Shown here one piece after another: positions 24,790 to 34,074 of a DNA stretch of 64,000 bases. The DNA is from DASSQJ01 sp963772645. GTDB lineage: Bacteria > Actinomycetota > Actinomycetes > Actinomycetales > Dermatophilaceae. The translations under genes and the position numbers were made by a program. The notes under the pieces are model-generated. The model saw nothing but the letters and a program-made list of their open reading frames with translations. It was not told the DNA's origin and did no database searches. The stretch's first letter is position 1, and the number at the start of each line of letters is the position of its first letter. The DNA is taken from assembly GCA_963772645.1 (NCBI GenBank), contig CAVYYD010000007.1:1-64000 (forward strand). Reading direction: 5' to 3'.

Positions 24790-25802
24790 CGCTGACGACC
24801 CGGCCCCTCGCGCCCGCGGCGGCCGGGGGGTCCAGTGGACCGGGGCGCAGCCTGGCCACCCGACTCCTGCTCGCCCAGCTCGGGGTCCTCCTCGCGAGCG
24901 TCCTCACCGCCGCAGTGGTCGCCGCCACACTCGTGACCTGGCTCGTCGCGCGCCGCCTGCGCCGTCCGCTCACCGAGCTGTCGTCAGCGGCGCGTGCCAT
25001 CGCGCGGGGGCGGTACGACCGGAGGGTCGCGCACACGGGCGCCGGCGCCGAACTCGACGAGCTGGCCGTCTCGTTCAACACGATGGCCGCGCGGCTCGAG
25101 GCCACGGAGGACACCAGGCGCCGCCTGCTCACCGACCTGGCCCATGAGATGCGAACCCCACTCGCCACCTGCACCGCCTACCTCGAGGCCCTCGACGACG
25201 GCGTGACGACGTGGGGGCCGGACACGAGCCTGGTTCTCGGCCAGCAGGTCGCCCGGCTCTCGAGGCTGGCCGCCGACATCGACGACGTCAGCCGGGCGGA
25301 GGAGGGCAGGCTCTCGCTCGAGATCAGGAGGCTTCCTGCGGCGCGCCTCCTCGACGGGGCCTACGCGACCATGCGGGCCCGGTTCTCCGAGAGCGGGGTC
25401 CACCTGCTCGTCGAGTCCGACGGCGTGCCCGGAGCGGCAGTGAGCGCGGACCCGCAGCGGATCGGCCAGGTGATGGCGAACCTGCTCGACAACGGCCTGC
25501 GGCACACGCCGCCCGGCGGGGTGGTGCGCATCAGCCCGCGGGTCGAGGGGTACGAGCTCGTCCTGGACGTCGAGGACGACGGGGACGGCATCCCTGCCGA
25601 GCAGCTCCCCCATGTCTTCGAGCGCTTCTACCGTGGTGACAGTGCTCGCGACCGCAAGGACCGTGGGTCCGGCATCGGGCTGACCATCAGCCGGGCCATC
25701 GTCGACGCCCACGGCGGCTCGTTGACGGTCCACAGCGCGGGGCCCGGCCGGGGATCGACCTTCGAGGTTCGCCTACCGCTCGACCCTGGGGCCAGAGCGT
25801 GA
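24786..25802 (+). CDS. Sensor histidine kinase with little or no sensor domain
   Basis: 338 residues. A hydrophobic N-terminal stretch (LLLAQLGVLLASVLTAAVVA) passes directly into VTWLVARRLRRPLTELSSAA, a HAMP domain. The HisKA motif is DLAHEMRTPLA with His near 120. ATPase boxes are NLLDNGLRHTPPGG, DDGDGIP, HVFERFYRGDS and GSGIGLTISRAI. The usual extracellular region of about 100 residues between two TM helices is missing, as if deleted. The upstream response regulator is reduced to a tail, so this kinase has lost its cognate partner here. Confidence 0.82.
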   Translation: MTLTTRPLAPAAAGGSSGPGRSLATRLLLAQLGVLLASVLTAAVVAATLVTWLVARRLRRPLTELSSAARAIARGRYDRRVAHTGAGAELDELAVSFNTMAARLEATEDTRRRLLTDLAHEMRTPLATCTAYLEALDDGVTTWGPDTSLVLGQQVARLSRLAADIDDVSRAEEGRLSLEIRRLPAARLLDGAYATMRARFSESGVHLLVESDGVPGAAVSADPQRIGQVMANLLDNGLRHTPPGGVVRISPRVEGYELVLDVEDDGDGIPAEQLPHVFERFYRGDSARDRKDRGSGIGLTISRAIVDAHGGSLTVHSAGPGRGSTFEVRLPLDPGARA

Positions 25803-25982
25803 CGGGCCTGGTGGCGACGTGAAGGGTCGCACTGCTCGGCGCCCTCCTGCTCCACGGCGCGCACCGGATGCCCGCACCGTCGCGGTCGCTCCTGCGCACC
25901 GGCTCGGGGGCGCCCTACGATGGCCCATGGCCATCCCGTGGAGGTCCGAGCCGAGGGCGCACGAGCCGGTCGCCAGCGCGTC

Positions 25983-26495
25983 ATGACCCACCCGCCGAAG
26001 GAACCCGCCCGCGAAGCCCTGCTCGAACTGCTCGCTCTGCTCGCAGACCTGGCGTCCTCGGGCCCCGAGGACGACGACGTGCGGGTGACGCAGGGCGCGG
26101 ACGGCTCGACCGTCGTCGAGTTCGGCGACGGGGTCCACGGCCGCCGGCCCCCCAGCGGCGAGGCCGTCACCGTGAGGTACCGGGGAAGTGGCGGGTTCGC
26201 CTCGCAGGTCCTCGCCGACGGACGAGCGACCCGTGTCCCCGCCGGGCCGGCGCCGCCCGGCGGGGCGCTCGGCGTCCACCGGGGCGTCGTCGAGAGTGCC
26301 GTCGACCCGGTGGGGGAGCGCCGGCTCCTCGTGCGCATCCCCTCCGTTCTCGGGGACCGGGCCGTGTGGGCGCTCGCGTGCCTGCCCGTGGGTGTGGCGG
26401 ACGAGCTTCCCAACGCCGGTGACGCCGTGTGGGTGGCCTTCGAGGCCGCCGACGCGTCCCGGCCGGTCTGGCTCGGGCGGGCGGCACGGAGCTGA
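25983..26495 (+). CDS. Orphan protein with baseplate-like FGDG and OB-fold signatures
   Basis: 170 residues from ATG 25983; an ATG at 25920 would add 21 low-quality residues. Residues 30-80 contain VVEFGDGVHGRRPPSGEAVT then VRYRGSGG, which matches the FGDG(x)GxxPP(x)G..YRxGGG motif of phage and contractile-injection baseplate proteins. The C-terminal 90 residues read as a gp5/gpV-type OB-fold ending VWVAFEAADASRPVWLG, a frequent ending of phage baseplate spike proteins. No tail, sheath or other phage genes are nearby. Function unclear; may be a domesticated fragment. Confidence 0.6.
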   Translation: MTHPPKEPAREALLELLALLADLASSGPEDDDVRVTQGADGSTVVEFGDGVHGRRPPSGEAVTVRYRGSGGFASQVLADGRATRVPAGPAPPGGALGVHRGVVESAVDPVGERRLLVRIPSVLGDRAVWALACLPVGVADELPNAGDAVWVAFEAADASRPVWLGRAARS

Positions 26496-26601
26496 ACGTG
26501 CGGGCGATGCCCGTCATGGCCCCTCCCGCTCGTTCGCCGGTAGCCTGAGGGCGCCCCGGACCGGGACCGCGGCCCGGCGCTCCCTTCACTCGGAGGTCGC
26601 A

Positions 26602-26958
26602 GTGGCACGTTCGACGGAGCTCTCGGAATCCCTCGCCGTCACCGGGCTCATGGCCGATCTCCCCGTCACCAGGGCCTCGACGACGTCTCGAGTGGTCGTC
26701 AACAACCCCGCGCTGCGCGTGGTCGTCTTCGCGTTCGACGAGGGCGAGCTGCTGACCGACCACTCCTCCCCCCGCGCGGTCGTCGTCCACCTCCTCGACG
26801 GGGCGGTCCGCTTCACGGTGGGCGACGTGGAGCACGCGATGTCGCCGGGCGACGTCATCTACCTCGCTCCCGGTGAGCGGCACGCGCTGGTCGCCGACCG
26901 TCCGAGCCGCCTCAGCCTCGTCATGGTCGACATCGAGGCCAGCGCGAGCAGCTCCTGA
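26602..26958 (+). CDS. Cupin-domain protein
   Basis: 118 residues from GTG 26602 with GGAGG upstream. The cupin barrel motifs are present: DHSSPRAVVVHLLDG for motif 1 (with His and a later Glu/Asp position) and SPGDVIYLAPGERHAL for motif 2, whose PGERH supplies a metal-binding His. The metal set looks partial. Single-domain cupins bind small ligands or act as isomerases or dioxygenases; no specific substrate can be assigned. The gene follows the baseplate-like ORF after 106 bases. Confidence 0.8.
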   Translation: MARSTELSESLAVTGLMADLPVTRASTTSRVVVNNPALRVVVFAFDEGELLTDHSSPRAVVVHLLDGAVRFTVGDVEHAMSPGDVIYLAPGERHALVADRPSRLSLVMVDIEASASSS

Positions 26959-26979
26959 CCCGGCGGTCGGATGTGGACG

Positions 26980-27633
26980 TCACGGCCCGGGGGCCGGGAA
27001 GGGCACGCCCCACGTGTCGAGGTGGGCGACCCGGTCGACCGGGAGTCGCCGGGCCGGCTGCAGGGTGTCGCCGAGCAGGTAGCCGAGCGGGACGAGCGCG
27101 CACTGGGCGACCCCGGCCGGGATGCCGAGTACCTCGGCGGCCTCCCGCTCCCGGACCAGGTGCAGCGTGGTCAGGCTGCTTCCCAGCCCCCGTGCCCGTG
27201 CGGCGAGCATGAACGACCAGGTGGCCGGGAGGATCGAGCCGAGCCGCGCGACCACGGCCGGCACCGGGAGGTCCTCGAGTCGCCCCTCGACGCAGGGGAT
27301 GACGTGCACGGGGACCTCGTGGATGTGGTCGGCGAGGTACTGGGCAGAGCTGATCACGGCCCCCAGCCGTTGTTGTCGGGGGTCCTCTGCGCCGTAGTCC
27401 CACCGCTGCGCGGCGAGGTACTCCTCCCAGGACCTCCGGTAGAGCTCGCCGATCCGCCGCCGGGTTTCGGCGTCGGTGACCACGACGAAGTGCCAGCCCT
27501 GCCGGTTTCCGCCCGAGGGTGCCTGGAGGGCGATCTCGACGCACTCCCCGATCAGCTCCGTTGGCACCGGGCGATGGAGGTCGATCCGCTTGCGGACCGC
27601 CCGGGTCGTCGTGAGAACCTCGTCCGCATCCAT
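26980..27633 (-). CDS. Nitroreductase family FMN oxidoreductase
   Basis: 217 residues from ATG 27633 (MDADEVLTTTRAVRKRID). FMN-binding features: TTRAVRKRID near the N-terminus, ALQAPSGGNRQGWHFVVVTD, a mid-protein LPATWSFMLAARARGLGSSL and the C-terminal GIPAGVAQCALVPLGYLLGD. Members reduce nitro-compounds, quinones or enones with NAD(P)H. The longer open frame upstream is Arg/Pro-rich and not coding. It diverges from the ArsR gene across 234 bases. Confidence 0.87.
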   Translation of the reverse strand: MDADEVLTTTRAVRKRIDLHRPVPTELIGECVEIALQAPSGGNRQGWHFVVVTDAETRRRIGELYRRSWEEYLAAQRWDYGAEDPRQQRLGAVISSAQYLADHIHEVPVHVIPCVEGRLEDLPVPAVVARLGSILPATWSFMLAARARGLGSSLTTLHLVREREAAEVLGIPAGVAQCALVPLGYLLGDTLQPARRLPVDRVAHLDTWGVPFPAPGP

Positions 27634-27816
27634 GTCACGCGCCTCGCGTCGTGGGGGTCGCCGCCTCCGGCACGCTAGCAGCGGCGGCCGCGCGCGGCAG
27701 GCCAGGGTGCCGTCGTGCGGCGCCCGCGCCGCACGACGCGACGACGGCGACGGGCACCACTGCTGCACCACCCACGTCGTCACCCCCCGGCGCGTGAACG
27801 AACCGCACCGCCGTGT

Positions 27817-27840
27817 GAAGACTTGAACGGATCTTCATCT
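27817..27840. promoter_or_regulatory. Dyad upstream of the ArsR-SulP operon, candidate ArsR operator
   Basis: GAAGA (27817-27821) is complemented by TCTTC (27832-27836), and nested within it TGAA and TTCA (27824-27827 and 27834-27837) form a second dyad six bases apart. TTGAAC at 27823 could be a -35 element. The site is 28-50 bases before the GTG of the ArsR gene, as expected for auto-repression. Confidence 0.45.
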
Positions 27841-27867
27841 AAGGTGTCCTCGAGAGAGGAGCGCCTC

Positions 27868-28200
27868 GTGCCCATCCCGCTGTACCAGAAGAAGGCCGAG
27901 TTCTTCCGCACGCTCGGGCACCCTGCGCGGATCCGGGTGCTCGAGCTGCTCGCCGAGAAGGACCGGGCCGTCCACGAGCTCCTCGACGAGATCGTCATCG
28001 AGCCGAGCAACCTCAGCCACCAGCTCGCCGTCCTGCGGCGCGCCTCGCTCGTCCTCGCCCGCCGCGAGAACGGTGAGGTCGTCTACTCCATCAGCGTCCC
28101 GGAGGTCCGCGACCTGCTCGCCGCGGCCCGCGCCATCCTCACGGGGATGGTCGCGACCCCCGGGGAGCTTGAGGACGAGCTGACGCCGAGGACGGCATGA
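27868..28200 (+). CDS. ArsR-family winged-helix regulator
   Basis: 110 residues from GTG 27868, preceded by GAGAGGAG. Core: KAEFFRTLGHPARIRVLELL, then AVHELLDEIVIEPSNLSHQL as the recognition region, and ARRENGEVVYSISVPEVRDL as the wing. The usual ELCVC metal site is absent; the corresponding stretch is LAEKDRAVHELL. Its stop overlaps the SulP start as ATGA, a strong sign that it regulates the transporter operon. The signal sensed is unknown. Confidence 0.9.
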   Translation: MPIPLYQKKAEFFRTLGHPARIRVLELLAEKDRAVHELLDEIVIEPSNLSHQLAVLRRASLVLARRENGEVVYSISVPEVRDLLAAARAILTGMVATPGELEDELTPRTA

Positions 28201-29924
28201 CGCTCCCGACCGCGCTTGACGGCCCGACGAGTGCGCGGGGCGACCGCACGCGAGCCGGGATGCGGCGCGCGAGGTCCCTCCTGCCTCGGCGCAGCGACTG
28301 GTCGCCGGTGCACCTTCGGCGGGACCTGACCGCCGGGCTGATGGTCGGCTTCGTCGCGCTGCCGCTGGCCCTCGGCTTCGGCGCGAGCTCTGGCGTCGGC
28401 GCGAAGGCGGGCCTGGTCACGGCGATCATCGCCGGCACCGTCGCCGCGGTGTTCGGAGGCAGCCGGGTCCAGGTGAGCGGCCCGACCGGGGCCATGACGG
28501 TCGTCCTCGTCCCGATCATCGCCACGCACGGGACCGGCGGCGTCCTCGTCGTGGGCCTGCTCGCCGGCCTGGTCCTCGTGGGCCTCGGTGCCGCCGGGGC
28601 CGGCCGGGTCATCCGGTACATCCCGGTGACGCTGGTGGAGGGCTTCACCGTCGGAATCGCGCTCATCATCGCCCTCCAACAGGTCCCGGCCGCGCTCGGC
28701 CGGACGTACGGTGACGGGAAGGTCGTGCTCGTCGCGGCCCGGACCGTGGCGGACTGGGTGGCGCAGCCGAGCTGGGCACCGTTCGCGCTCACCGTCGCCG
28801 TCGTCGCGGCGACCCTCGGCCTGACCCGGCTTCGCCCCGGGATTCCCGGCGCCCTCCTCGCGGTCGCCCTCGCCACCGTCGCCTCCCGGGCACTGGGCCT
28901 GGACGTCCCGACGATCGGCGCGCTCCCCGCGGGTCTGCCCGTCCCGACCCTGCCGAGCGTCCCGCTGGCCGACCTGCAGGGCCTCGTGCTCCCGGCGGTG
29001 GCGGTCGCCTCGCTCGCGGCCCTCGAGAGCCTGCTCTCGGCCACGGTCGCCGACGGGATGAGCGTCGGCCGCCGCCACGACCCCGACCGCGAGCTCGTCG
29101 GACAGGGCCTGGCCAACCTCGTCACGCCGCTGTTCGGCGGCATCCCGGCCACGGCGGCCATCGCCCGGACCGCCGTCAACATCCGCTCCGGCGCGACGTC
29201 ACGGCTCGCTGCCGTCGCCCACTCCGCCGTCCTGCTGGCAGCGACGCTCGTCGCCGCGCGATGGGTGGCGATGATCCCGCTGGCCGTGCTCGCCGGCGTG
29301 CTCATCGCGACCGCGGTGCACATGGTGCGGGTGTCCAGCCTCCGTCCGCTGCTGCGGGCCTCGCGCGGAGACGCCGCGGTCCTCGTCCTCACGACCCTCG
29401 CCACGGTGGCCTTCGACCTCGTCACGGCCGTCGTCGTCGGCCTCGTCGTCGCCGGCTACGTCGCCCTGCGCCGGGCCGCCGGGGCCGCCCGCCTCGATGA
29501 GGTGCCCCTCGACGACTCCGACCACAGCACGGAGGAGCGGGCGCTCCTCGACGAGCACATCGTCGCCTACCGGCTCGACGGGCCGCTGTTCTTCGCCGCC
29601 GCCCACGACTTCCTCCTCGAGCTCACCGAGCTCACCGACGTCCGGGTCGTGGTCCTCCGGATGGCCAGGGTCACCGCCGTCGACGCGACGGGCGCCTCGG
29701 TCCTCGGCGACACCGTCGCCCAGCTCGAGGCTCGCGGTATCACCGTGCTCCTCTCGGGGGTCCGCCCCACGCACCTGCGGGTCTTCGAGGAGCTCGGGCT
29801 CCGGCAGCACCTGGCGCACGAGCGCCACCTCTTCGGCTCGACCCCCGAGGCGATCGCCCACGCCCGGGTCCACGCGGCGAGGCTGCCGCACGACCCGGCG
29901 GAGGTGTCCGCGGCGGGTGCCTGA
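28197..29924 (+). CDS. SulP-family anion transporter with STAS domain
   Basis: 575 residues. It opens with LRRDLTAGLMVGFVALPLAL, the SulP N-terminal motif, and has GGSRVQVSGPTGAMTVVLVP, the anion-site region, then some ten further helices including ATVADGMSVGRRHDPDRELV and GGIPATAAIARTAVNIRSGA. Residues about 445-560 are a cytoplasmic STAS domain (AYRLDGPLFFAAAHDF, VVLRMARVTAVDATGASVL). Transports sulfate, bicarbonate or a related anion. Co-operon with ArsR by ATGA overlap. Whether it relates to sulfonate use elsewhere in the window is unknown. Confidence 0.92.
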   Translation: MTLPTALDGPTSARGDRTRAGMRRARSLLPRRSDWSPVHLRRDLTAGLMVGFVALPLALGFGASSGVGAKAGLVTAIIAGTVAAVFGGSRVQVSGPTGAMTVVLVPIIATHGTGGVLVVGLLAGLVLVGLGAAGAGRVIRYIPVTLVEGFTVGIALIIALQQVPAALGRTYGDGKVVLVAARTVADWVAQPSWAPFALTVAVVAATLGLTRLRPGIPGALLAVALATVASRALGLDVPTIGALPAGLPVPTLPSVPLADLQGLVLPAVAVASLAALESLLSATVADGMSVGRRHDPDRELVGQGLANLVTPLFGGIPATAAIARTAVNIRSGATSRLAAVAHSAVLLAATLVAARWVAMIPLAVLAGVLIATAVHMVRVSSLRPLLRASRGDAAVLVLTTLATVAFDLVTAVVVGLVVAGYVALRRAAGAARLDEVPLDDSDHSTEERALLDEHIVAYRLDGPLFFAAAHDFLLELTELTDVRVVVLRMARVTAVDATGASVLGDTVAQLEARGITVLLSGVRPTHLRVFEELGLRQHLAHERHLFGSTPEAIAHARVHAARLPHDPAEVSAAGA

Positions 29925-30013
29925 GCGGGACGACGGGGTCGGTCCATTGACGCCTGGTGGTCGAGCGAAAATACTGGGATGTCGTCCGGGCGGGCAGGTG
30001 AAAGGGGAAGGCA

Positions 30014-30616
30014 ATGTCCTGGAGTCTGACGGGGAGCTACGTGGAGACCTGCTCCTGCGAGCTGATGTGCCCGTGCAACACGTCGTTCGACCATGGCGCG
30101 ACGTACGACTTCTGTCGCGTCACGCTCGTCTTCAACATCCGCGACGGTGACGTCGAGGGCACCGACATCGCCGGTCGACGGGTCGTGGTGGTCGCGGACA
30201 CCCCCAAGGTGATGACCGACGGGAACTGGAGGCTCGGGGTCTACGTCGATGACGGTGCCAGCGATGAGCAGTTCGACCAGCTCGTCAAGGTCTTCGGCGG
30301 ACAGCTCGGTGGCCCGATGGGCGCTCTCGCCCCGCTCGTGGGTGAGGTCATCGGCGCGGAACGCGCCGCGATCGACATCGCTGACGACGGGTTGCGGCAC
30401 ACGGTCCGCGTCGCGGACACCATCGACTTCGAGATCGAGGACATCGTGCCGTTCGGGGTTGAGACCGGTGAGCCGGTGCGCTTCCACGGCATGTTCCACC
30501 CGGTGGGCTCGGACCTCACCATGGCGGAGGCCACGCGCAGTCGCATCGATGCGTTCGGCATCTCCTACGAAGGAAGGACGGGGCTCTCCAAGTCCGAGTT
30601 CTCCTGGGCGGCCTGA
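30014..30616 (+). CDS. DUF1326 family protein
   Basis: 200 residues. It begins MSWSLTGSYVETCSCELMCP; a cluster CSCELMCPC near residues 13-21 is the family hallmark and could bind a metal. Other blocks are GMFHPVGSDLTMAEATRSRI and a C-terminal GKSEFSWA-like end, GLSKSEFSWAA. Cytoplasmic. It is followed after five bases by a DUF2182 membrane gene, a pair found together in many bacteria, suggesting a joint function, possibly metal handling. Not experimentally assigned to my knowledge. Confidence 0.88.
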   Translation: MSWSLTGSYVETCSCELMCPCNTSFDHGATYDFCRVTLVFNIRDGDVEGTDIAGRRVVVVADTPKVMTDGNWRLGVYVDDGASDEQFDQLVKVFGGQLGGPMGALAPLVGEVIGAERAAIDIADDGLRHTVRVADTIDFEIEDIVPFGVETGEPVRFHGMFHPVGSDLTMAEATRSRIDAFGISYEGRTGLSKSEFSWAA

Positions 30617-30621
30617 GCTCG

Positions 30622-31428
30622 ATGGCGGCCACCGCCGGCCACGCCGGCACGTCCGGTCACGCTCCGGCGTTCGCCGCTGCCCGAGCCCGGCTCGGCCTGG
30701 TCGGCGCGCTGTGCGCGGTCGCGGCCCTCGCCTGGGTCTGGAGCGTCCATGCGATGAGCGGCATGGACGCGGGCCCCTGGACGAGCCTCGGCGGCCTCGC
30801 CTGGTTCCTCCTCGTGTGGACCGTGATGATGGCCGCGATGATGCTGCCTTCGGTGGCGCCGACGATCGCGTTGTACACCCGGGTCACCCGGGCGCCATCG
30901 CCCCTGTCCCCATGGCTGTTCGCCGGTGGGTACCTGGTCAGCTGGGCCGGTGCGGGACTGGTCGCCTATGGCATCGGTGCCGGTGCCGCCGTCCTCGGCG
31001 ACGGCCTGGCCTGGAGCCGTGCCGGCCAAGACGTCGCGGCCGCGACCCTGGTGGCCGCTGCCGTCTACCAGCTCACCCCGCTCAAGGACGTCTGCCTCGC
31101 CAAGTGTCGGAGCCCGCTCGGCTCGATCCTGAGCTCGTGGCGTGGTGGTCATCGCGGGGCGTTCACCATGGGCACCCGCAACGGCCTCTGGTGCGTGGGA
31201 TGCTGCTGGGCCCTGATGGCCTCCCTCTTCGCGTTGGGAGTCATGAGCGTGACGTGGATGGCGCTCGTCGCCGGCGTCATCGCCGCGGAGAAGACCCTGC
31301 CGTGGCGGCGAACGGCGACCTACGCCACCGCCGCACTCCTGCTGGGGCTCGGCATCCTCCTGCTCGTCGCCCCAGACGCCCTGCCCGGTCTCACCATCCC
31401 TGCCGGACAGACGATGCGCATGGGCTGA
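30622..31428 (+). CDS. DUF2182 family membrane protein
   Basis: 268 residues and about seven helices. Family blocks: WTVMMAAMMLPSVAPTIALY with its Met-rich helix, LTPLKDVCLAKCRSPLGSIL with a Cys pair, and GTRNGLWCVGCCWALMASLF with three more cysteines, followed by MSVTWMALVAGVIAAEKTLP. The Met and Cys residues within membrane segments suggest copper or another soft metal as ligand, which is inference. It forms an operon with the upstream DUF1326 gene. Confidence 0.87.
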   Translation: MAATAGHAGTSGHAPAFAAARARLGLVGALCAVAALAWVWSVHAMSGMDAGPWTSLGGLAWFLLVWTVMMAAMMLPSVAPTIALYTRVTRAPSPLSPWLFAGGYLVSWAGAGLVAYGIGAGAAVLGDGLAWSRAGQDVAAATLVAAAVYQLTPLKDVCLAKCRSPLGSILSSWRGGHRGAFTMGTRNGLWCVGCCWALMASLFALGVMSVTWMALVAGVIAAEKTLPWRRTATYATAALLLGLGILLLVAPDALPGLTIPAGQTMRMG

Positions 31429-31474
31429 ACGTCCGCGTGTCCTCGGCGTCGGCGACAGGGGTCGTACGCGAGGG

Positions 31475-32149
31475 CTACCAGGGGCGGCGGGTCGTCTGCA
31501 GCAGGTCGTCGGCCACCAGCCGCGGCTGCGCCAGAGGCAGCAGGTGCCCACCGGGGATCGTGTCGGTCTCGACGCCGAGCCGTTCGCGGGCGACCCGGCG
31601 CTGCATGTCGACCGGGAAGAAGCGGTCGTCGGTGCCGGCGAGTACCCGGATGCCGATCGGCGGCCACGCCGTGAAGTCACACGCCGACTCGAACGCGGTG
31701 TCCGCCTCGACGCGCTGGTGCTGCTCGCCTTCGGCCGCGAGCTCGGCATCGACATCGTGCAGGAAGTACGTCGCCGCATCGAAGGCACCGTAGCCACCGG
31801 CCCGGGCGGCCCCCGCCGGGCCTGGAGCGCGCCCGTGTGCGCCCACCAGTCGCGTGCCGTCTCACCGGGGACCGGGATCATCGCGTTGACCAGCACCAGT
31901 TCGCGCACGGGCACCCGATCACAGACCAGCGGCGCGGTGAAACCTCCCGGACCCTGCGACGAGGACGACCTCGGAGCGTGCACCGACCGCGTCGACCACC
32001 AGCTCGGCGTAGCGCGACAGACCGGCGGTCTCGTCGCCGGGCAGATCGACCGCGATCGCCTCGTGGCCGGCGTCGACCAGCAGCGGCGTCACCCGGCTCC
32101 AGACCCACGCCGACCCACCGGCGCCCGGGATGAGGACGTACGTGGGCAC
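31475..32149 (-). CDS. Alpha/beta hydrolase, frameshifted in this sequence
   Basis: From GTG 32149: PTYVLIPGAGGSAWVWSRVT, then HEAIAVDLPGDETAGLS and VVLVAGSG. Near 31938 the frame changes and continues GGFTAPLVCDRVPVRELVLV and NAMIPVPGETARDWWAHTG; at a G-run near 31812 it changes again to GGYGAFDAATYFLHDVDAEL, then IRVLAGTDDRFFP and GGHLLPLAQPRLVADDL, with Asp and His of the triad. The nucleophile Ser lies in the first junction (AQSLGG-like). Two small shifts repair it into a protein of about 225 residues of the EstA/RsbQ-like hydrolase type. Confidence 0.65.
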
Positions 32150-32223
32150 ACCCAACAGTATCCAGACGCGGTGTTGCGGTGGCTGGCGCCGAAGCCCGCT
32201 GGTGGCTTCGGACCGCCGCCCGG

Positions 32224-33916
32224 TCAGGCGAAGGTGGGCAGGCTCTCGAGGTTGTCGTCGGTCCTCGAGTCCGCGGGTGCCCGGAAGTAGGGGTTGGAGC
32301 TGCGCGGGTGGATCAGCTGGTACCCGCGCAGGACGATCACGCCGGCGTCCTGGAGGGCGACCGCGTCGGGCACGAGGACGCGCGCGCCGTTGCCGAACTC
32401 GAACTCCCGGATGACCGTCTTCCCCCGGCGAATCCGTGAGGGCCGAAGGCACACGGTCGCGAGCCTGCCGGTGGGGAGGTGCAGGCTCGAGCCACCGGGA
32501 CGCTGACGGATGACGAGCGGAGGCTCCACACCCACCTCCGCGATGCGGTCGAGGAGCTCCTGGAGCGGGAGCGCCTGCGGCATCCCGTCGTGCTCGTACG
32601 TGATCGACTCGAGCCGGCCGTCGACGTAGTCGAACGAGCGGATGCCGACGACCTCGGGCTCGAACACCACGTCGGAGCCGCTCGCCCCAGCCGCACCGAA
32701 GCCGCCGGCGTCGATCGTCAGGTCGTCGTACACCGACGTGACCAGAAGGTTCTCGCGGTGGAGGAGCTCGTCGGCCGGGGGCTCGTCGTGGATCGAGACC
32801 GAGGAGGGGATGGAGTCGAGCACCGACAGGTTGAAGCCCTCCCCGGTCGACGGCGTGGCGAGCTGGACGACTCCGTCCTCACAGCAGAGCAGGTCCGGCA
32901 CCGGCTCACCGTCGATCCGGGCCTTGATCTCGCGCTGGACGATGCCCTCGACGACGTACTCGACGACCTCGATGGTGATCGCCCCGACGGCGAGGCCGAT
33001 CCCGGCGCCGACCAGGACCGCGATCAGGATCCCGCCGGTGAACAGCCCCACGACCAGTCCGATGATCGCCCCGGCCGCCGCACCCACGAGCCCCCCGAAC
33101 AGGTCGCCCAGCAGTCCCGTGTCGACGTCACTGTCGGTGTCGATGGCGAAGAGAAGCTTCCCCTGGTCGAGGTCGACCCGAAGGGTCAGCGTGATCACGA
33201 CATGGGGGTCGGGGATGACGTCGATCAGTGGGGAGTCGACCGGGATGTCGCCCTCGAGCACGAACTGGATGTCGCCCCCGCTCGTGCTGCGCCCGGTCAC
33301 CCGGGACCAGTCGCCGCGCCGGTGGTCGGCGTCGGGCAGCGGGTGGGTCCCGTCGTCGGCACGGAGCTGGGTGTGCCAGATGTCGTTGGCGAACCGCTCG
33401 AGCGTCACCCGGCCCAGGCCGAACGCCACGTCCTTGCCGCTCTCGAGGAACGACCGCGCCGCCGTGGCGTCGCCACGGGGCAGCGGGTCGTCGTCCGCCC
33501 TCGGCGGCCCGGACTGCGGCTCGGCGTGGATGTCGAGGTTGGCGAGGAGGGCGATCGCGTTGTCGTGGCCGGCGTCGCCCTGGACCGTGACCTTCGCCGG
33601 CGGTCCCGCGAGCCCCTTCAGCGCACCGAACGGCACCACCTGCGGCGGGACGAGCGGGTTGTCCGTCGTCAGGGTCAGCTCGGTGCCGTCGTCGCTGAGC
33701 CCGACCTCGACCCTGACCGGCTGTGGCACGCCGGCCAGGTCGACCGACAGGTCCCAGTCGGGGATCCAGGATCACCTGGATGTCGTCGATGACCACCGGC
33801 AGCCCGCCGGTGTCGATGACTCCCCTGCTGACCAGGAGCTCGATCGCGGTGCGGAACCAGCCCGCTCCCAGCTGGAGCTCGATGTCGAATCCCGAGGTGA
33901 TGCGCAAGGTCTGCAT
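32224..33916 (-). CDS. Large protein with a central Gly-rich hydrophobic segment, frameshifted
   Basis: From ATG 33916, MQTLRITSGFDIELQLGAGW and FRTAIELLVSRGVI run to VILDP; one surplus C in a C-run near 33772 then shifts the frame, and translation continues DWDLSVDLAGVPQPVRVEVG to a stop at 32224. The repaired protein is about 563 residues. The first 200 look like a lipid-binding or beta-rich domain. Near residues 265-320 lies an alternating Gly/hydrophobic stretch (GLVGAAAGAIIGLVVGLFTG, GILIAVLVGAGIGLAVGAI). The rest is soluble with no recognised motif. TULIP/P47-like architecture is a guess only. Confidence 0.55.
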
Positions 33917-34074
33917 GGTGCCCACCTTCCCGGCACGGGTCCGAGCGGCCGACGACCAGGCCGTTCCCCCGACCTTACGCATCCCGCTCCAGCCTGGCGA
34001 TCCCCCCGCCGCGCACTCTCACGACCCGAGGGTTCGGCCGTTGTGAACCGCTGCGACGGCGCCCACACTGGAGC

